A stretch of 64,000 bases of DNA, from NCBI GenBank assembly GCA_030427145.1, contig JAUHWT010000004.1, forward strand, positions 124,001-188,000, in the 5' to 3' direction. Positions 33,547 through 42,731 of the stretch are shown here, piece after piece. Source of the DNA: Alphaproteobacteria bacterium. GTDB taxonomy: Bacteria > Pseudomonadota > Alphaproteobacteria > Rhodobacterales > Rhodobacteraceae. How positions within the stretch are numbered: position 1 is the stretch's first letter; every line of letters starts with the position of its first letter. A program made the position numbers and the translations under genes. The notes under the pieces were generated by a model that worked only from the letters and a program-made list of their open reading frames with translations, did not search any database and was not told the DNA's origin.

Positions 33547-34773
33547 ATGGCGAAAGACGAACCGGGCACCACGGCGACGGGACCAGTGCAGCGCGGCACC
33601 AACCAGGCGGGCATGCGGGCGTTTAACGAACGGCTCGTTCTGTCCCTGGTGCGGCGGCACCGGGCGCTGGCGAAGTCCGCGATTGCGGGCATGACCGGGC
33701 TGTCGGTGCAGACGGTGTCGGTGATCATGCGGCAGCTGGAAGCGGATGACCTGCTGCTGCGCGGTGAGCCGCAGCGGGGCAAGGTCGGGCAGCCGCGGGT
33801 GCCGATGTCGATCAATCCCGAAGGCGCGTTTTTCGTGGGCGTGAAGATCGGGCGGCGCAGTCTTCAGATCATGCTGGTGGATTTTGAGGGGGGCGTGCGG
33901 CATTCGGTGACGCACGGCTATGACTTCCCCAAAACCCGGGAGAGTCTCGACCAGGTGCGGTCGCAGGTGGCGGAATATGCCGCGATGCTGGGGCCGAAAG
34001 CGGACCGTCTGGCGGGTCTGGGGCTCGCGATGCCGTCGCGCATCTGGGAATGGGCCGATGAGATTGGCGCGGATCAGGCCGAGTTGGCCCGGTGGGCGGA
34101 TATCGACATTGCCGCGGAACTGGCGCTCGATCCCGCCCTGCCCGTTTACGTGCAGGATGACGCGACCGCGGCCTGTGGTGCGGAACTGGCCTTTGGCAAT
34201 CCGAACGGGCTGATGGATTTTCTGCATGTGCATGTGGGGGCGTTCATTGGCGGGGGGATTGTTCTCAACGGGGCGCTGCATACCGGGCGGACGGGCAAGG
34301 CGGCGGCGCTTTGGCCGTTGCCGGTGAGTGACGGGCATGGCGGGACGGTGCCTCTGCTGGACCGGGCGTCGCTGATTTTGCTGGAGCGGCGTGTTCTGGC
34401 GGCGGGGCTGCCGGTGGAGCTTCTGCACGATCTGTCAGGGGACTGGGAGAGCCTGGGCGATGTACTGGAAGCCTGGCTCGACGGAGCGGGACCGGCGATT
34501 GCGCAGGCGGTGGTCGCGGCGGCTTCGGTGCTGGAACTGGGGACGGTTGTGGTGGATGGTGCCCTGCCCGATCCGGTGCGCGACCGGCTGGTGGCGCGGG
34601 TCCGGGACGAGCTTGAGCGGTATGACATGCGCGGGTTCGAACGGCCGGAGGTGCGGACGGGTACGGTCGGGCCGGATGCGCGGGCGATTGGCGGTGCGAG
34701 CCTGCCGCTCTTTGACCGGTATCTGGTCGATCCGGGGACGCTGGCCGTGAGCGGTGGCCGGCAGGCGTCGTAG
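33547..34773 (+). CDS. ROK-family transcriptional regulator
   Basis: A 408-residue NagC/XylR-type regulator. The N-terminal winged helix (NERLVLSLVRRHRALAKSAI, residues about 27-46, and VQTVSVIMRQLEADDLLL) precedes a ROK sugar-binding domain with VGVKIGRRSLQIMLVDFEGG, YVQDDATAACGAELAFGN and VHVGAFIGGGIVLNG. The usual ROK zinc motif (CxCGxxGC) is not apparent, so it may be a metal-free, non-kinase ROK. It probably senses a sugar or sugar phosphate and controls the divergent kinase gene through the nested repeats. Confidence 0.9.
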   Translation: MAKDEPGTTATGPVQRGTNQAGMRAFNERLVLSLVRRHRALAKSAIAGMTGLSVQTVSVIMRQLEADDLLLRGEPQRGKVGQPRVPMSINPEGAFFVGVKIGRRSLQIMLVDFEGGVRHSVTHGYDFPKTRESLDQVRSQVAEYAAMLGPKADRLAGLGLAMPSRIWEWADEIGADQAELARWADIDIAAELALDPALPVYVQDDATAACGAELAFGNPNGLMDFLHVHVGAFIGGGIVLNGALHTGRTGKAAALWPLPVSDGHGGTVPLLDRASLILLERRVLAAGLPVELLHDLSGDWESLGDVLEAWLDGAGPAIAQAVVAAASVLELGTVVVDGALPDPVRDRLVARVRDELERYDMRGFERPEVRTGTVGPDARAIGGASLPLFDRYLVDPGTLAVSGGRQAS

Positions 34774-34826
34774 GCCGTTAACGCTCACTTCAAGGAAACC
34801 CGGTTTAACGGCGGGAGGCTCCACCA

Positions 34827-35465
34827 TTGGGATTTTCCGCCGTGTGTATTTGTACTCTTTCGTCCTTTGTCCGCGTTTCCGCCCTGGCGGGGTTTGGTCT
34901 GTTTGCAGCGGGGCCCGTGGCCGCCGTGACGGCGGTGTTCGATTTTGACTGGTCGGGGGATTACCTGGACCACTCCTACTGGGCCACGGGCAGTGTGGAA
35001 ATTGACGGTGTTGCGCCCGGCGGGAGCTTTGGGGCGGCGGATATTTCCGAGAGCCGGATTGAGGTGGACGGGTCCGCCTGGTTCGAGCCCTTCACCTTTA
35101 CCAAATGGAATGCGGGTGTGAGCGGCTGGATCAGCGCGGATGGCCGAAGCGCGGTGTTCGACGGGCTGTCGGGGCCGTTTTCAGCGGATGGCGTGGGCTT
35201 TTTCGGCTGTGACCTGGCAGGGTGTGCCGAGGGCACGACGCCCGGATTTCTGAGCCCGCCGGAGACGTATCGGGTGTACCTCAATGACGGGTATTTCAAC
35301 GAGGCGTATTTCGACTATGCCAGTGCGGCGGATGCGGGTGCGGCGATGCGCATGGAACTGCGTGAGAGCGCGGTGCCGGAGATTGATGCGGGCGCGGGGT
35401 TTGGTGCGCTGACCGGGATTGGGGCGGTCGTGGCGTTTTTACGCGGGCGGCGGCGCCCGGCCTGA
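34827..35465 (+). CDS. VPEID-CTERM (PEP-CTERM-like) exported protein 2, TTG start
   Basis: A 212-residue exported protein from a TTG start with GGGAGG eight bases upstream. The signal segment runs to about residue 33 (VRVSALAGFGLFAAGPVAA). The mature part begins VTAVFDFDWSGDYLDHSYWA, a beta-rich pattern typical of surface proteins. The tail VPEIDAGAGFGALTGI, hydrophobic helix and RGRRRPA match the protein at 25813-26361, so both should use the same sorting/processing enzyme. Two cysteines (FGCDLAGC) may form a disulfide. A terminator overlaps the stop codon. Confidence 0.8.
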   Translation: MGFSAVCICTLSSFVRVSALAGFGLFAAGPVAAVTAVFDFDWSGDYLDHSYWATGSVEIDGVAPGGSFGAADISESRIEVDGSAWFEPFTFTKWNAGVSGWISADGRSAVFDGLSGPFSADGVGFFGCDLAGCAEGTTPGFLSPPETYRVYLNDGYFNEAYFDYASAADAGAAMRMELRESAVPEIDAGAGFGALTGIGAVVAFLRGRRRPA

Positions 35466-35490
35466 GGCCGGACGGCGCCTTTTGGTTTTG
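35453..35490 (+). terminator. Intrinsic terminator overlapping the end of VPEID-CTERM gene 2
   Basis: GGCGCC (35453-35458) pairs with GGCGCC (35475-35480), with an inner CGGCC/GGCCG helix around the stop codon, followed by TTTTGGTTTT. It also covers the 3' end of the convergent universal stress protein gene. Confidence 0.7.
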
Positions 35491-35491
35491 A

Positions 35492-36328
35492 TCAGTGCGC
35501 CATGAAGATCGGCAGGTCGGCGTTTTTCAACATGTTGGTTGTGGTGCCGCCGAAGATGCGCTGACGCAGGCGGGAATGGCCGAAGCCGCCCATGATGATC
35601 AGTTCCGAGCCGAGATCCCTGGCCGTGGCGAGAAGCGCGTCACCGGTTTCGCGCCCCTGTCGCGGGATGCAGTGAACGGTGGCGGAGATGCCATGCCGGT
35701 TGAGATAGCGGGCGAGATCCGAGCCGGGCTCCGGGCCGTGGCCGTCGAAGGATGGCACCGGGTCGATCAGCACGATGTCGGTTGCCTCCGCGCGCTTCAT
35801 GATGCCGATACCGTCGCGCACGGCCTTGGAGGCCTCCACGCTGGCGTCCCAGGCGACCATGACCTTTTTGATGTTGGGGAAGACGGTGTCATCCTCGGGC
35901 AACAGCAGGACCGGACGGCCGGATTCGAACAGCGCCCCATCGACGGTGCAGCCGTGGAAAACGGAGGTCTCGTCGCGGGCGGGCGGAATGAGCGTGAGGT
36001 CGGCGTAGCGGGCGAAACGGGCGGCGAGCGTGGGCAGGGTTGCGCGGTCGACGAACTGCGCCTCCACCACGAGGCCGGGGACTTTTTCGGACAGCTCGGC
36101 CTTGAGTTCGTCGGCGCGGGCCTTGACCTCCTGCTGGCCCTGGCTGATTTCCTCGGCCCAGTGCTCGTTCCCGATCACGCCATAGGGTGACGTCGGCGGC
36201 GGTACGGAGAGGCCGGCCACGAGGACCATGAGGTGGGCGTCCAGGTCACGGCAGATGCGGGCGACGTGCAGCGCGTCGTCATTGCCGGTCCCGATCCCCG
36301 TGAGATAAAATACGGTTTTGAATCCCAT
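35492..36328 (-). CDS. Tandem-domain universal stress protein
   Basis: A 278-residue protein with two UspA folds. The first (residues about 1-140) starts MGFKTVFYLTGIGTGNDDAL. The second ends with the ATP-binding-type loop IMGGFGHSRLRQRIFGGTT near residue 255. UspA proteins are cytoplasmic and help survival under starvation or oxidative stress. ATG at 36328 is preceded by AAGGAG; the longer ORF lacks a site. The region is convergent with the VPEID-CTERM gene and divergent from a 70-residue protein gene. Confidence 0.9.
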   Translation of the reverse strand: MGFKTVFYLTGIGTGNDDALHVARICRDLDAHLMVLVAGLSVPPPTSPYGVIGNEHWAEEISQGQQEVKARADELKAELSEKVPGLVVEAQFVDRATLPTLAARFARYADLTLIPPARDETSVFHGCTVDGALFESGRPVLLLPEDDTVFPNIKKVMVAWDASVEASKAVRDGIGIMKRAEATDIVLIDPVPSFDGHGPEPGSDLARYLNRHGISATVHCIPRQGRETGDALLATARDLGSELIIMGGFGHSRLRQRIFGGTTTNMLKNADLPIFMAH

Positions 36329-36471
36329 GTTGCTGCTCCTTGTTCGTTTAACCGAATCTAACATCATTTTAACGGGATGTCCTTGTTCCATATCAACCAC
36401 CCCTTGCGGCAACGGGCTGGATACACCTAGACTTGGTGCAATCTTTCCATGTTTGACCAGGAGGTGTGGGG

Positions 36472-36684
36472 ATGGCGATGGAGGAGTTCAGGATCCAGCT
36501 GGCGATGCTGCTGGACCAGATTACGAACCAGCCCGAGGACATGCACGAGGCGCAGGAAAGCCTGCGTGAGAAGCTGGCGGAGATGCAGGCTCTGGGCCTG
36601 CCCCTGCCCGATGATCTGGTGGGGCTGGAGAAGTATCTCGACGAGCGGTTTATCCGCGATGGCGTGGTGCCGGAACCGAAGTAA
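36472..36684 (+). CDS. Small conserved-looking protein of unknown function
   Basis: A 70-residue acidic, fully helical soluble protein: EEFRIQLAMLLDQITNQ, then EDMHEAQESLREKLAEMQAL and GLPLPDDLVGLEKYLDERF. The ATG at 36472 has AGGAGG seven bases upstream; ATG at 36478 and GTG at 36466 are alternatives. Codon use agrees with neighbours, so it is probably a real gene. No known motif is recognised. It sits alone between the universal stress protein and znuB, which points the other way. Confidence 0.75.
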   Translation: MAMEEFRIQLAMLLDQITNQPEDMHEAQESLREKLAEMQALGLPLPDDLVGLEKYLDERFIRDGVVPEPK

Positions 36685-36704
36685 TTTTGCCGGGCCGGAC
36701 GGCG

Positions 36705-37508
36705 TCAGGCTTTCCGGCCGCGGATTGCGCCAATCATCGACGTCAGCACGAGAGCCACGACCGACGCGGTGACGATGGACGGGCCGGTGGGCGTGTCGAG
36801 GTGGTATGACGCCTCAAGGCCCGCGAGGACGGAGAGGACCCCCACGAGAACGGCGAGACGGGCCATGGCCTCGGGGCTGCCGGTGACCGCGCGGGCGGCG
36901 GCGGCGGGGATGATGAGCATGGCGGTGATGAGCAGCGCGCCCACGACCTGGAGCGCCACGGCGACAAGAAGGGCCAGCGCGACCGTCAGGACGATCTTCT
37001 CAAAATGCGTGTTAACTCCAGTGGATACGGCCAGGTCCTCGTTCAATGTCGCAAGCAGGAGGCGCGACCAGCGCCAGAGCAGGATGCCCACGATTATGGC
37101 TGCGCCGCCCCAGATGGTGACGAGATCGGCCCGGCTGACGGAGAGGATGTCGCCGAAGAGATAGCCGGAGAGGTCGACGCGCACGTTGGGCATGAGCGAG
37201 AGGGCCACGAGGCCGAGGGCCAGGGCCGCGTGGGCGGCGACGCCGAGCATGGTGTCGGCACCGTAGCGTTCGCCGGAGGCCAGCGACACGGTAAGGGCCA
37301 TGGCCACGGCGGCGATGGCGACGCCGGGCAGGATGGGCATTTCGACGGCCAGGGCCAGAACCACGCCCAGCAGGGCCGCGTGGGAGGTGGCGTCCCCGAA
37401 ATAGGCCATGCGGCGCCAGACGACGAAGCACCCAAGCGGGCCTGCGGCCATGGCAACACCGATGCCCGCGATCACGGCGCGGACGAGAAAGTCATCCAGA
37501 AAGCTCAA
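36705..37508 (-). CDS. znuB: Zinc ABC transporter permease ZnuB
   Basis: A 267-residue ABC-3 family permease with about eight hydrophobic helices. MSFLDDFLVRAVIAGIGVAM begins TM1, GCFVVWRRMAYFGDATSHAA is the characteristic ABC-3 cytoplasmic loop, and VVGALLITAMLIIPAAAARA a core helix. It forms the channel of the high-affinity zinc importer. The start overlaps the znuC stop as ATGA, so it is the last gene of zur-znuC-znuB. Confidence 0.96.
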   Translation of the reverse strand: MSFLDDFLVRAVIAGIGVAMAAGPLGCFVVWRRMAYFGDATSHAALLGVVLALAVEMPILPGVAIAAVAMALTVSLASGERYGADTMLGVAAHAALALGLVALSLMPNVRVDLSGYLFGDILSVSRADLVTIWGGAAIIVGILLWRWSRLLLATLNEDLAVSTGVNTHFEKIVLTVALALLVAVALQVVGALLITAMLIIPAAAARAVTGSPEAMARLAVLVGVLSVLAGLEASYHLDTPTGPSIVTASVVALVLTSMIGAIRGRKA

Positions 37509-38245
37509 TGGTGGTGGTCCCCGGCATGGTCGTGGTGGTGGGAATGGTCGTGGTCGTGACGGTAGAGCGCCAGGGCGCCCTCGGTCCCGTAGCCGAAGAG
37601 CGCGCGGTATTCGGGGGTTGCGGAGACAACCGTTGGCGTGCCCTCGCAGCAGACATGGCCGTTGAGGCAGATCACGCGGTCGCTGGAGGCCATGACCACG
37701 TGGAGGTCGTGGCTGACCATCAGGACGCAGCAGCCAAGCTCGTCGCGGAGTTCCCCGATCAGCTGATAGAACCGGGCCTCTCCGGGCTGGTCGAGGCCCT
37801 GGGCGGCCTCGTCGAGGACGAGAAGATTTGGTTTGCGCAGGAGGGCCTGGGCGAGCAGCGCCCGCTGGAACTGGCCGCCGGAGAGGCTCGACATCTGGCG
37901 TTTTTCCAGTCCGGGGAGATTGACGCGCTCGAGGGCGTGCGACCGGGCTTTCCTGGAGGTGTCGGCGAGCGACAGGAAGCGGTCGACGGAGAGCGGCAGG
38001 GTGCGGTCGATGGTGAGTTTCTGCGGCACGTATCCGATGCGCAGGTTGGCGGCGCGGGTGATCGTGCCCTCGGTCGGTTTGCGCGCGCCGATCAGCAGGC
38101 GCAGAAGCGTGGTCTTCCCCGAGCCGTTTGGCCCAACAATCGTCACGATTTCATTGGGTTGAAGCTCGATATTGATGTCGGACAGGATGCGGTTCCCGGT
38201 GAGCGTCACGCCCATCCGGTCGGTTTTCAAAAGCGGTGCGTTCAT
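37505..38245 (-). CDS. znuC: Zinc ABC transporter ATP-binding protein ZnuC with His-rich tail
   Basis: A 246-residue ATPase. Walker A is VGPNGSGKTTLL (about residues 38-49), signature LSGGQFQRALLAQAL, Walker B NLLVLDEAAQGLD and H-loop VSHDLHVV. The extreme C-terminus HDHDHSHHHDHAGDHHH is a cytoplasmic histidine tail that could sense or buffer zinc. Gene overlaps of 4 bases on both sides (zur before, znuB after) point to a single transcript under Zur control. Confidence 0.96.
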   Translation of the reverse strand: MNAPLLKTDRMGVTLTGNRILSDINIELQPNEIVTIVGPNGSGKTTLLRLLIGARKPTEGTITRAANLRIGYVPQKLTIDRTLPLSVDRFLSLADTSRKARSHALERVNLPGLEKRQMSSLSGGQFQRALLAQALLRKPNLLVLDEAAQGLDQPGEARFYQLIGELRDELGCCVLMVSHDLHVVMASSDRVICLNGHVCCEGTPTVVSATPEYRALFGYGTEGALALYRHDHDHSHHHDHAGDHHH

Positions 38246-38757
38246 GGGGTGTCGGTTCCGGCTTCGGCACAGGCGGCGCAGAGACCCTCGGCTTCGACGA
38301 CCAGACGTTCGACGGTGAAGGATTCCCTGGACATGGTTTCCTCGATACCCCGGATGGGCGCGGGCAGTTTGCTCTCCGCGACCGTGCGGCAGCCGCGGCA
38401 GACGAGGAAGGCCGCGGCGTGGTGGTCCGACCCGTGGGTGCAGGCCACGAAGGCGGACAGCCGTTCGATGCGGTGGGCAAAGCCGTGTTCCACGAGGAAG
38501 TCGAGCGCGCGGTAGGCCACGGGGGGCTGATGGGGCAGCCCCTCGTCGCGCAGACGGTCGAGAAGCTCATAGGCGGTCATGGCCCGGTGTGCCTCAAGAA
38601 GGGCGTTGAGGACGCATTCGCGCGCCGGTGTCAGGCGCAGCTTTTCCTCCTCGCAGCGCGCGCGCACCTCGGCCATGGCGGTGGCGCGGCACCGGCGGTG
38701 ATCATGCGGCTGGAATGCGTCGACCTTTGGAGCGACGGGTTTTTGGCTTGCGGGCAT
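38242..38757 (-). CDS. zur: Zinc-uptake regulator Zur (Fur family)
   Basis: A 171-residue Fur-family repressor. The winged helix is LRLTPARECVLNALLEAHRA and PPVAYRALDFLVEHGFAHRI. Metal-site features are VACTHGSDHHAAAFLVCRGC and a second CxxC (GLCAACAEAG) for the structural zinc. It represses zinc importers when zinc is sufficient. It heads zur-znuC-znuB, divergent from znuA, with the palindrome TGTTATAACA between them. The context of a complete ZnuABC set makes Zur much more likely than Fur. Confidence 0.94.
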   Translation of the reverse strand: MPASQKPVAPKVDAFQPHDHRRCRATAMAEVRARCEEEKLRLTPARECVLNALLEAHRAMTAYELLDRLRDEGLPHQPPVAYRALDFLVEHGFAHRIERLSAFVACTHGSDHHAAAFLVCRGCRTVAESKLPAPIRGIEETMSRESFTVERLVVEAEGLCAACAEAGTDTP

Positions 38758-38765
38758 AATTGTAA

Positions 38766-38775
38766 TGTTATAACA
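38766..38775. promoter_or_regulatory. Candidate Zur box in the zur/znuA divergent promoter
   Basis: TGTTATAACA is a perfect 10-base palindrome 9 bases from the zur start and 62 bases from the znuA start. A-T-rich GTTATAAC cores of this kind are known alphaproteobacterial Zur targets. Its position allows control of both transcripts. Confidence 0.72.
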
Positions 38776-38836
38776 GTTCGGCTCCGGAAGTACCTAGCAA
38801 CTTCCCGTTCTAAACACAAGTCTGTCTGGATTTTCG

Positions 38837-39907
38837 ATGAAACCGGTAAAACTGTTCTCCGCCCTGTTGTTTTCCTCCCTGCCCGCTCTGGCGGCGGCCG
38901 CTCCCAAGGTGGTGACGGATATTGCACCGGTGCATTCCATTGTGGCCCGTATCATGGAGGGTGTGGGCGAGCCGGACCTGATGGTGCCGCCGGGCGTTTC
39001 CCCCCATGACTACAGCATGAGGCCGTCGACCGCCGGTGCGTTGCAGGATGCGGACCTGGTGTTTGAGGTCGGCCCGGAGCTTCTGCCGTGGTTTGCGGAC
39101 ACGATTTCCTCCCTGAACCAGGACGCGAAAGTTGTTGTTCTGACGGCGGTTCCGGACATGCAGGTCCTGGAGTTCGATGAGGAGGCGCATGATCACGGGC
39201 ATGATGACGACCACGATCATGACCATGAGCAGCATGGGCATGCAGATCACGACCATGACCCCGATCATGAGGAACATGCGGAAGACGGGCACGAGGAGCA
39301 TGAGCATGACGACCATGATCATGAGGACCATGCCGAGGCGGAGCATGACGATCATGGCCATGACGACCACGGGCATGATCATGGACCGGTTGACCCGCAT
39401 ATCTGGCTGAACCCGGATAACGGTCTGGAAATCGGACGTGCCGCGGCGGATGCGCTGTCTGAGATTGACCCGGACAATGCGGATGCCTATGCGGCGAACC
39501 TTGAGGCTTTTGCGTCTGAAATCAGCACCCTGTCACAGGAGATTGAGGCAAAAATTGAGCCGGTTGCGGGTGCGGGCTATCTCGTTTTCCATGATGCCTA
39601 TGGCTATTTTGAGGACCGGTTCGGCATCGACAGTGCGGGCTGGCTCAGCGCGTCGGATGCGTCGAAACCCGGTGCCGGGCGCCTGACCGAGGTGCGGGAA
39701 ATGGTGCGGAGCGGTGAGGTTGTCTGCATCTTCTCCGAGCCGCAGTTTGACGCCAAGCTGGTCGAGACCGTGCGTGAGGGCAGCGGGCTTCGGACCGGTG
39801 TGCTGGATCCGGTTGGATTTGATCTGGAACCGGGGCCGGAGCTTTATGGGCAACTGCTCAACGGTATTGCGGATGGCCTGGCCGGCTGTCTCGCGGACGA
39901 GGGCTGA
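38837..39907 (+). CDS. znuA: Zinc ABC transporter substrate-binding protein ZnuA
   Basis: A 356-residue cluster A-I binding protein. The signal peptide MKPVKLFSALLFSSLPALAA ends near residue 21. Zinc ligands appear as histidine in DIAPVHSIVARI, PHIWLNP and VFHDAYGYFEDRF. A long His/Asp/Glu-rich loop from about residue 115 to 185 is typical of ZnuA and may collect zinc. It delivers zinc to ZnuBC. Transcribed divergently from zur-znuCB and followed by a strong terminator. Confidence 0.96.
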   Translation: MKPVKLFSALLFSSLPALAAAAPKVVTDIAPVHSIVARIMEGVGEPDLMVPPGVSPHDYSMRPSTAGALQDADLVFEVGPELLPWFADTISSLNQDAKVVVLTAVPDMQVLEFDEEAHDHGHDDDHDHDHEQHGHADHDHDPDHEEHAEDGHEEHEHDDHDHEDHAEAEHDDHGHDDHGHDHGPVDPHIWLNPDNGLEIGRAAADALSEIDPDNADAYAANLEAFASEISTLSQEIEAKIEPVAGAGYLVFHDAYGYFEDRFGIDSAGWLSASDASKPGAGRLTEVREMVRSGEVVCIFSEPQFDAKLVETVREGSGLRTGVLDPVGFDLEPGPELYGQLLNGIADGLAGCLADEG

Positions 39908-39919
39908 GGGACCTGTCAG

Positions 39920-39963
39920 GGCGACCTGGCTGTCCCCCCGCCGCCGGGTCGCCTTTTTTTTTT
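39920..39963 (+). terminator. Rho-independent terminator of znuA
   Basis: GGCGACC (39920-39926) and GGTCGCC (39947-39953) form a stem closed by a GC-rich loop and followed by ten T residues. Confidence 0.9.
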
Positions 39964-40135
39964 GAGTGAGGACGGAGTGGTCCGGACCCGGTGGGGTTCG
40001 GGCCTTTTTTGTTTGTGGGATGGTCCGAAAGGGCCGGAGCAAATAACGCGACATTTATTTCAAAAACGTAGGATTTTGTTTAGCAGCGCCATTTATTCTG
40101 TCCGGCGAAAATCGATTTTTGGAGCGGACAGCATT

Positions 40136-40576
40136 ATGGCGCGAGATTTTTTTAGTACGCCGCACGTTATTATCGCGGATGACGAGCGCGGGCTTTTGAC
40201 CATGATGGGTGAGTTTTGCCGTGAACAGGGCTGGTCCGTGGAGACCTGCGTCAACGGCAATGAACTGGTTGATGCCGTGATGGCCGGGACCGCGCCAGCG
40301 CTGCTGCTCATTGACATCATGATGCCGGAACTTGATGGGATTGAGGTGATTGACCGGATCCACCATCAGGACCGGCCGCTGCGCGTGCGGTTTATGTCGG
40401 GCGGGGTTGAGGCGCAGATCAGGGCGGCCAATCTGATCGCGACGGCCAAAAACATGAATGTCGGTCCCAACATCAAAAAACCCATCACCTCCGAGAAGCT
40501 GCGGGCGATCCTTGACGAGGAGGAAAGCATCGTCGCGGGACTTGCCCGGCCGCAGCAGCGACGGGCGATGCCGTGA
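40136..40576 (+). CDS. Single-domain response regulator
   Basis: A 146-residue receiver-only protein. The acidic pocket is in IIADDERGLL, the phospho-acceptor aspartate in LLLIDIMMPELDG, the switch Ser in VRFMSGG and the conserved lysine in GPNIKKPITSEKL. No output domain follows, as in CheY- or DivK-like proteins. No sensor kinase gene is adjacent. The ATG at 40136 matches the domain start; a 58-residue upstream extension reads through the znuA terminator region and is rejected. A hairpin with four T's follows at 40614. Confidence 0.9.
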   Translation: MARDFFSTPHVIIADDERGLLTMMGEFCREQGWSVETCVNGNELVDAVMAGTAPALLLIDIMMPELDGIEVIDRIHHQDRPLRVRFMSGGVEAQIRAANLIATAKNMNVGPNIKKPITSEKLRAILDEEESIVAGLARPQQRRAMP

Positions 40577-40613
40577 TCGCCTATTACGTGTATTGAGCGC
40601 AAGAACTGGCGTT

Positions 40614-42055
<1,442 letters not shown>

Positions 42056-42064
42056 TTTGACCGC

Positions 42065-42688
42065 ATGACGGACGCTGCCGCCCCGCGCCCTTATCTGATT
42101 GCGCCGACCCATCCGCGGCTGGCGCAGTTTCCCGAGATACTGGCGCGGTTACTCGACGATCACGACATTGCCTGCGTTCGCATGGGACATGCGGGCGAGA
42201 CCGAGGACGAGTTGTCGCGTATGGCCGACACGCTGCGCCCGATCTGTCACGAGCGGGACGTGCCGCTGGTGATCACGGGGCATTTCCGCATGGTCACGCC
42301 GCTGGGACTGGACGGTGTGCATCTGCCGGACGGGGCGAAACAGGTGCGTGCGGCGCGCAAGGAGCTGCCTTCCGACAGCATCGTTGGTGCGTATTCCCAG
42401 GCCTCGCGGCATGACGGGATGAACGCGGGCGAGATTGGCGCGGATTACGTGAGCTTCGGCCCCGTGTCGCCGTCGAGCTTGGGCGATGGCACTTTGGCGC
42501 CGATGGACCTGTTTTCCTGGTGGTCGGAAATGATTGAGGTCCCGGTTGTGGCCGAGGGCGGCATTTCGGTCCAGCAGGCCCAGGACCTGGCGTCGATCTG
42601 TGACTTCATTGCTCTGGGTGAGGAGCTGTGGTCGCACCCTGAAGGCCCGGACATGGCCATGAAGGAATACGCACCGTATTTGGGGTGA
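42065..42688 (+). CDS. ThiE-like thiamine phosphate synthase (divergent)
   Basis: A 207-residue TMP synthase/TenI-family TIM barrel. Recognisable parts are VPLVITGHFRMV, LDGVHLPDGAKQVRAARKEL, GADYVSFGPVSPSSLGDG and VPVVAEGGIS with the phosphate-binding glycine loop. The canonical NDR motif after strand 2 reads GHF here, and the GPxFxTxTK loop reads GPVSPSSLGDG, so catalysis of thiazole-pyrimidine joining is not assured. TenI-type proteins are the alternative. It is coupled to eno with a 10-base gap. Confidence 0.78.
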   Translation: MTDAAAPRPYLIAPTHPRLAQFPEILARLLDDHDIACVRMGHAGETEDELSRMADTLRPICHERDVPLVITGHFRMVTPLGLDGVHLPDGAKQVRAARKELPSDSIVGAYSQASRHDGMNAGEIGADYVSFGPVSPSSLGDGTLAPMDLFSWWSEMIEVPVVAEGGISVQQAQDLASICDFIALGEELWSHPEGPDMAMKEYAPYLG

Positions 42689-42708
42689 CGCCGTCTGGCG
42701 TCAGCCCC
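42682..42708 (+). other. Intercistronic hairpin at the end of the ThiE-like gene
   Basis: GGGG-TGACGCC (from 42682) pairs with GGCGTCA-G-CCCC (to 42708) around GTCT, with the stop codon inside the stem. No T-run follows, so it may stabilise the eno-thiE mRNA end or partly separate it from gltS. Confidence 0.5.
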
Positions 42709-42731
42709 GGTCACGACAGGGGTGCCATGGA

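Noticed and set aside
39181-39390. Short tandem DNA repeat in znuA
   Set aside because: The repeated CAT/GAC triplets encode the known His/Asp-rich metal loop of ZnuA, so they are explained by the protein.
38810-39400. A Met/Val-rich plus hydrophobic-looking minus-strand frame
   Set aside because: It is the antisense reading of the His-rich znuA coding loop (CATGAC-type repeats), not a membrane protein.
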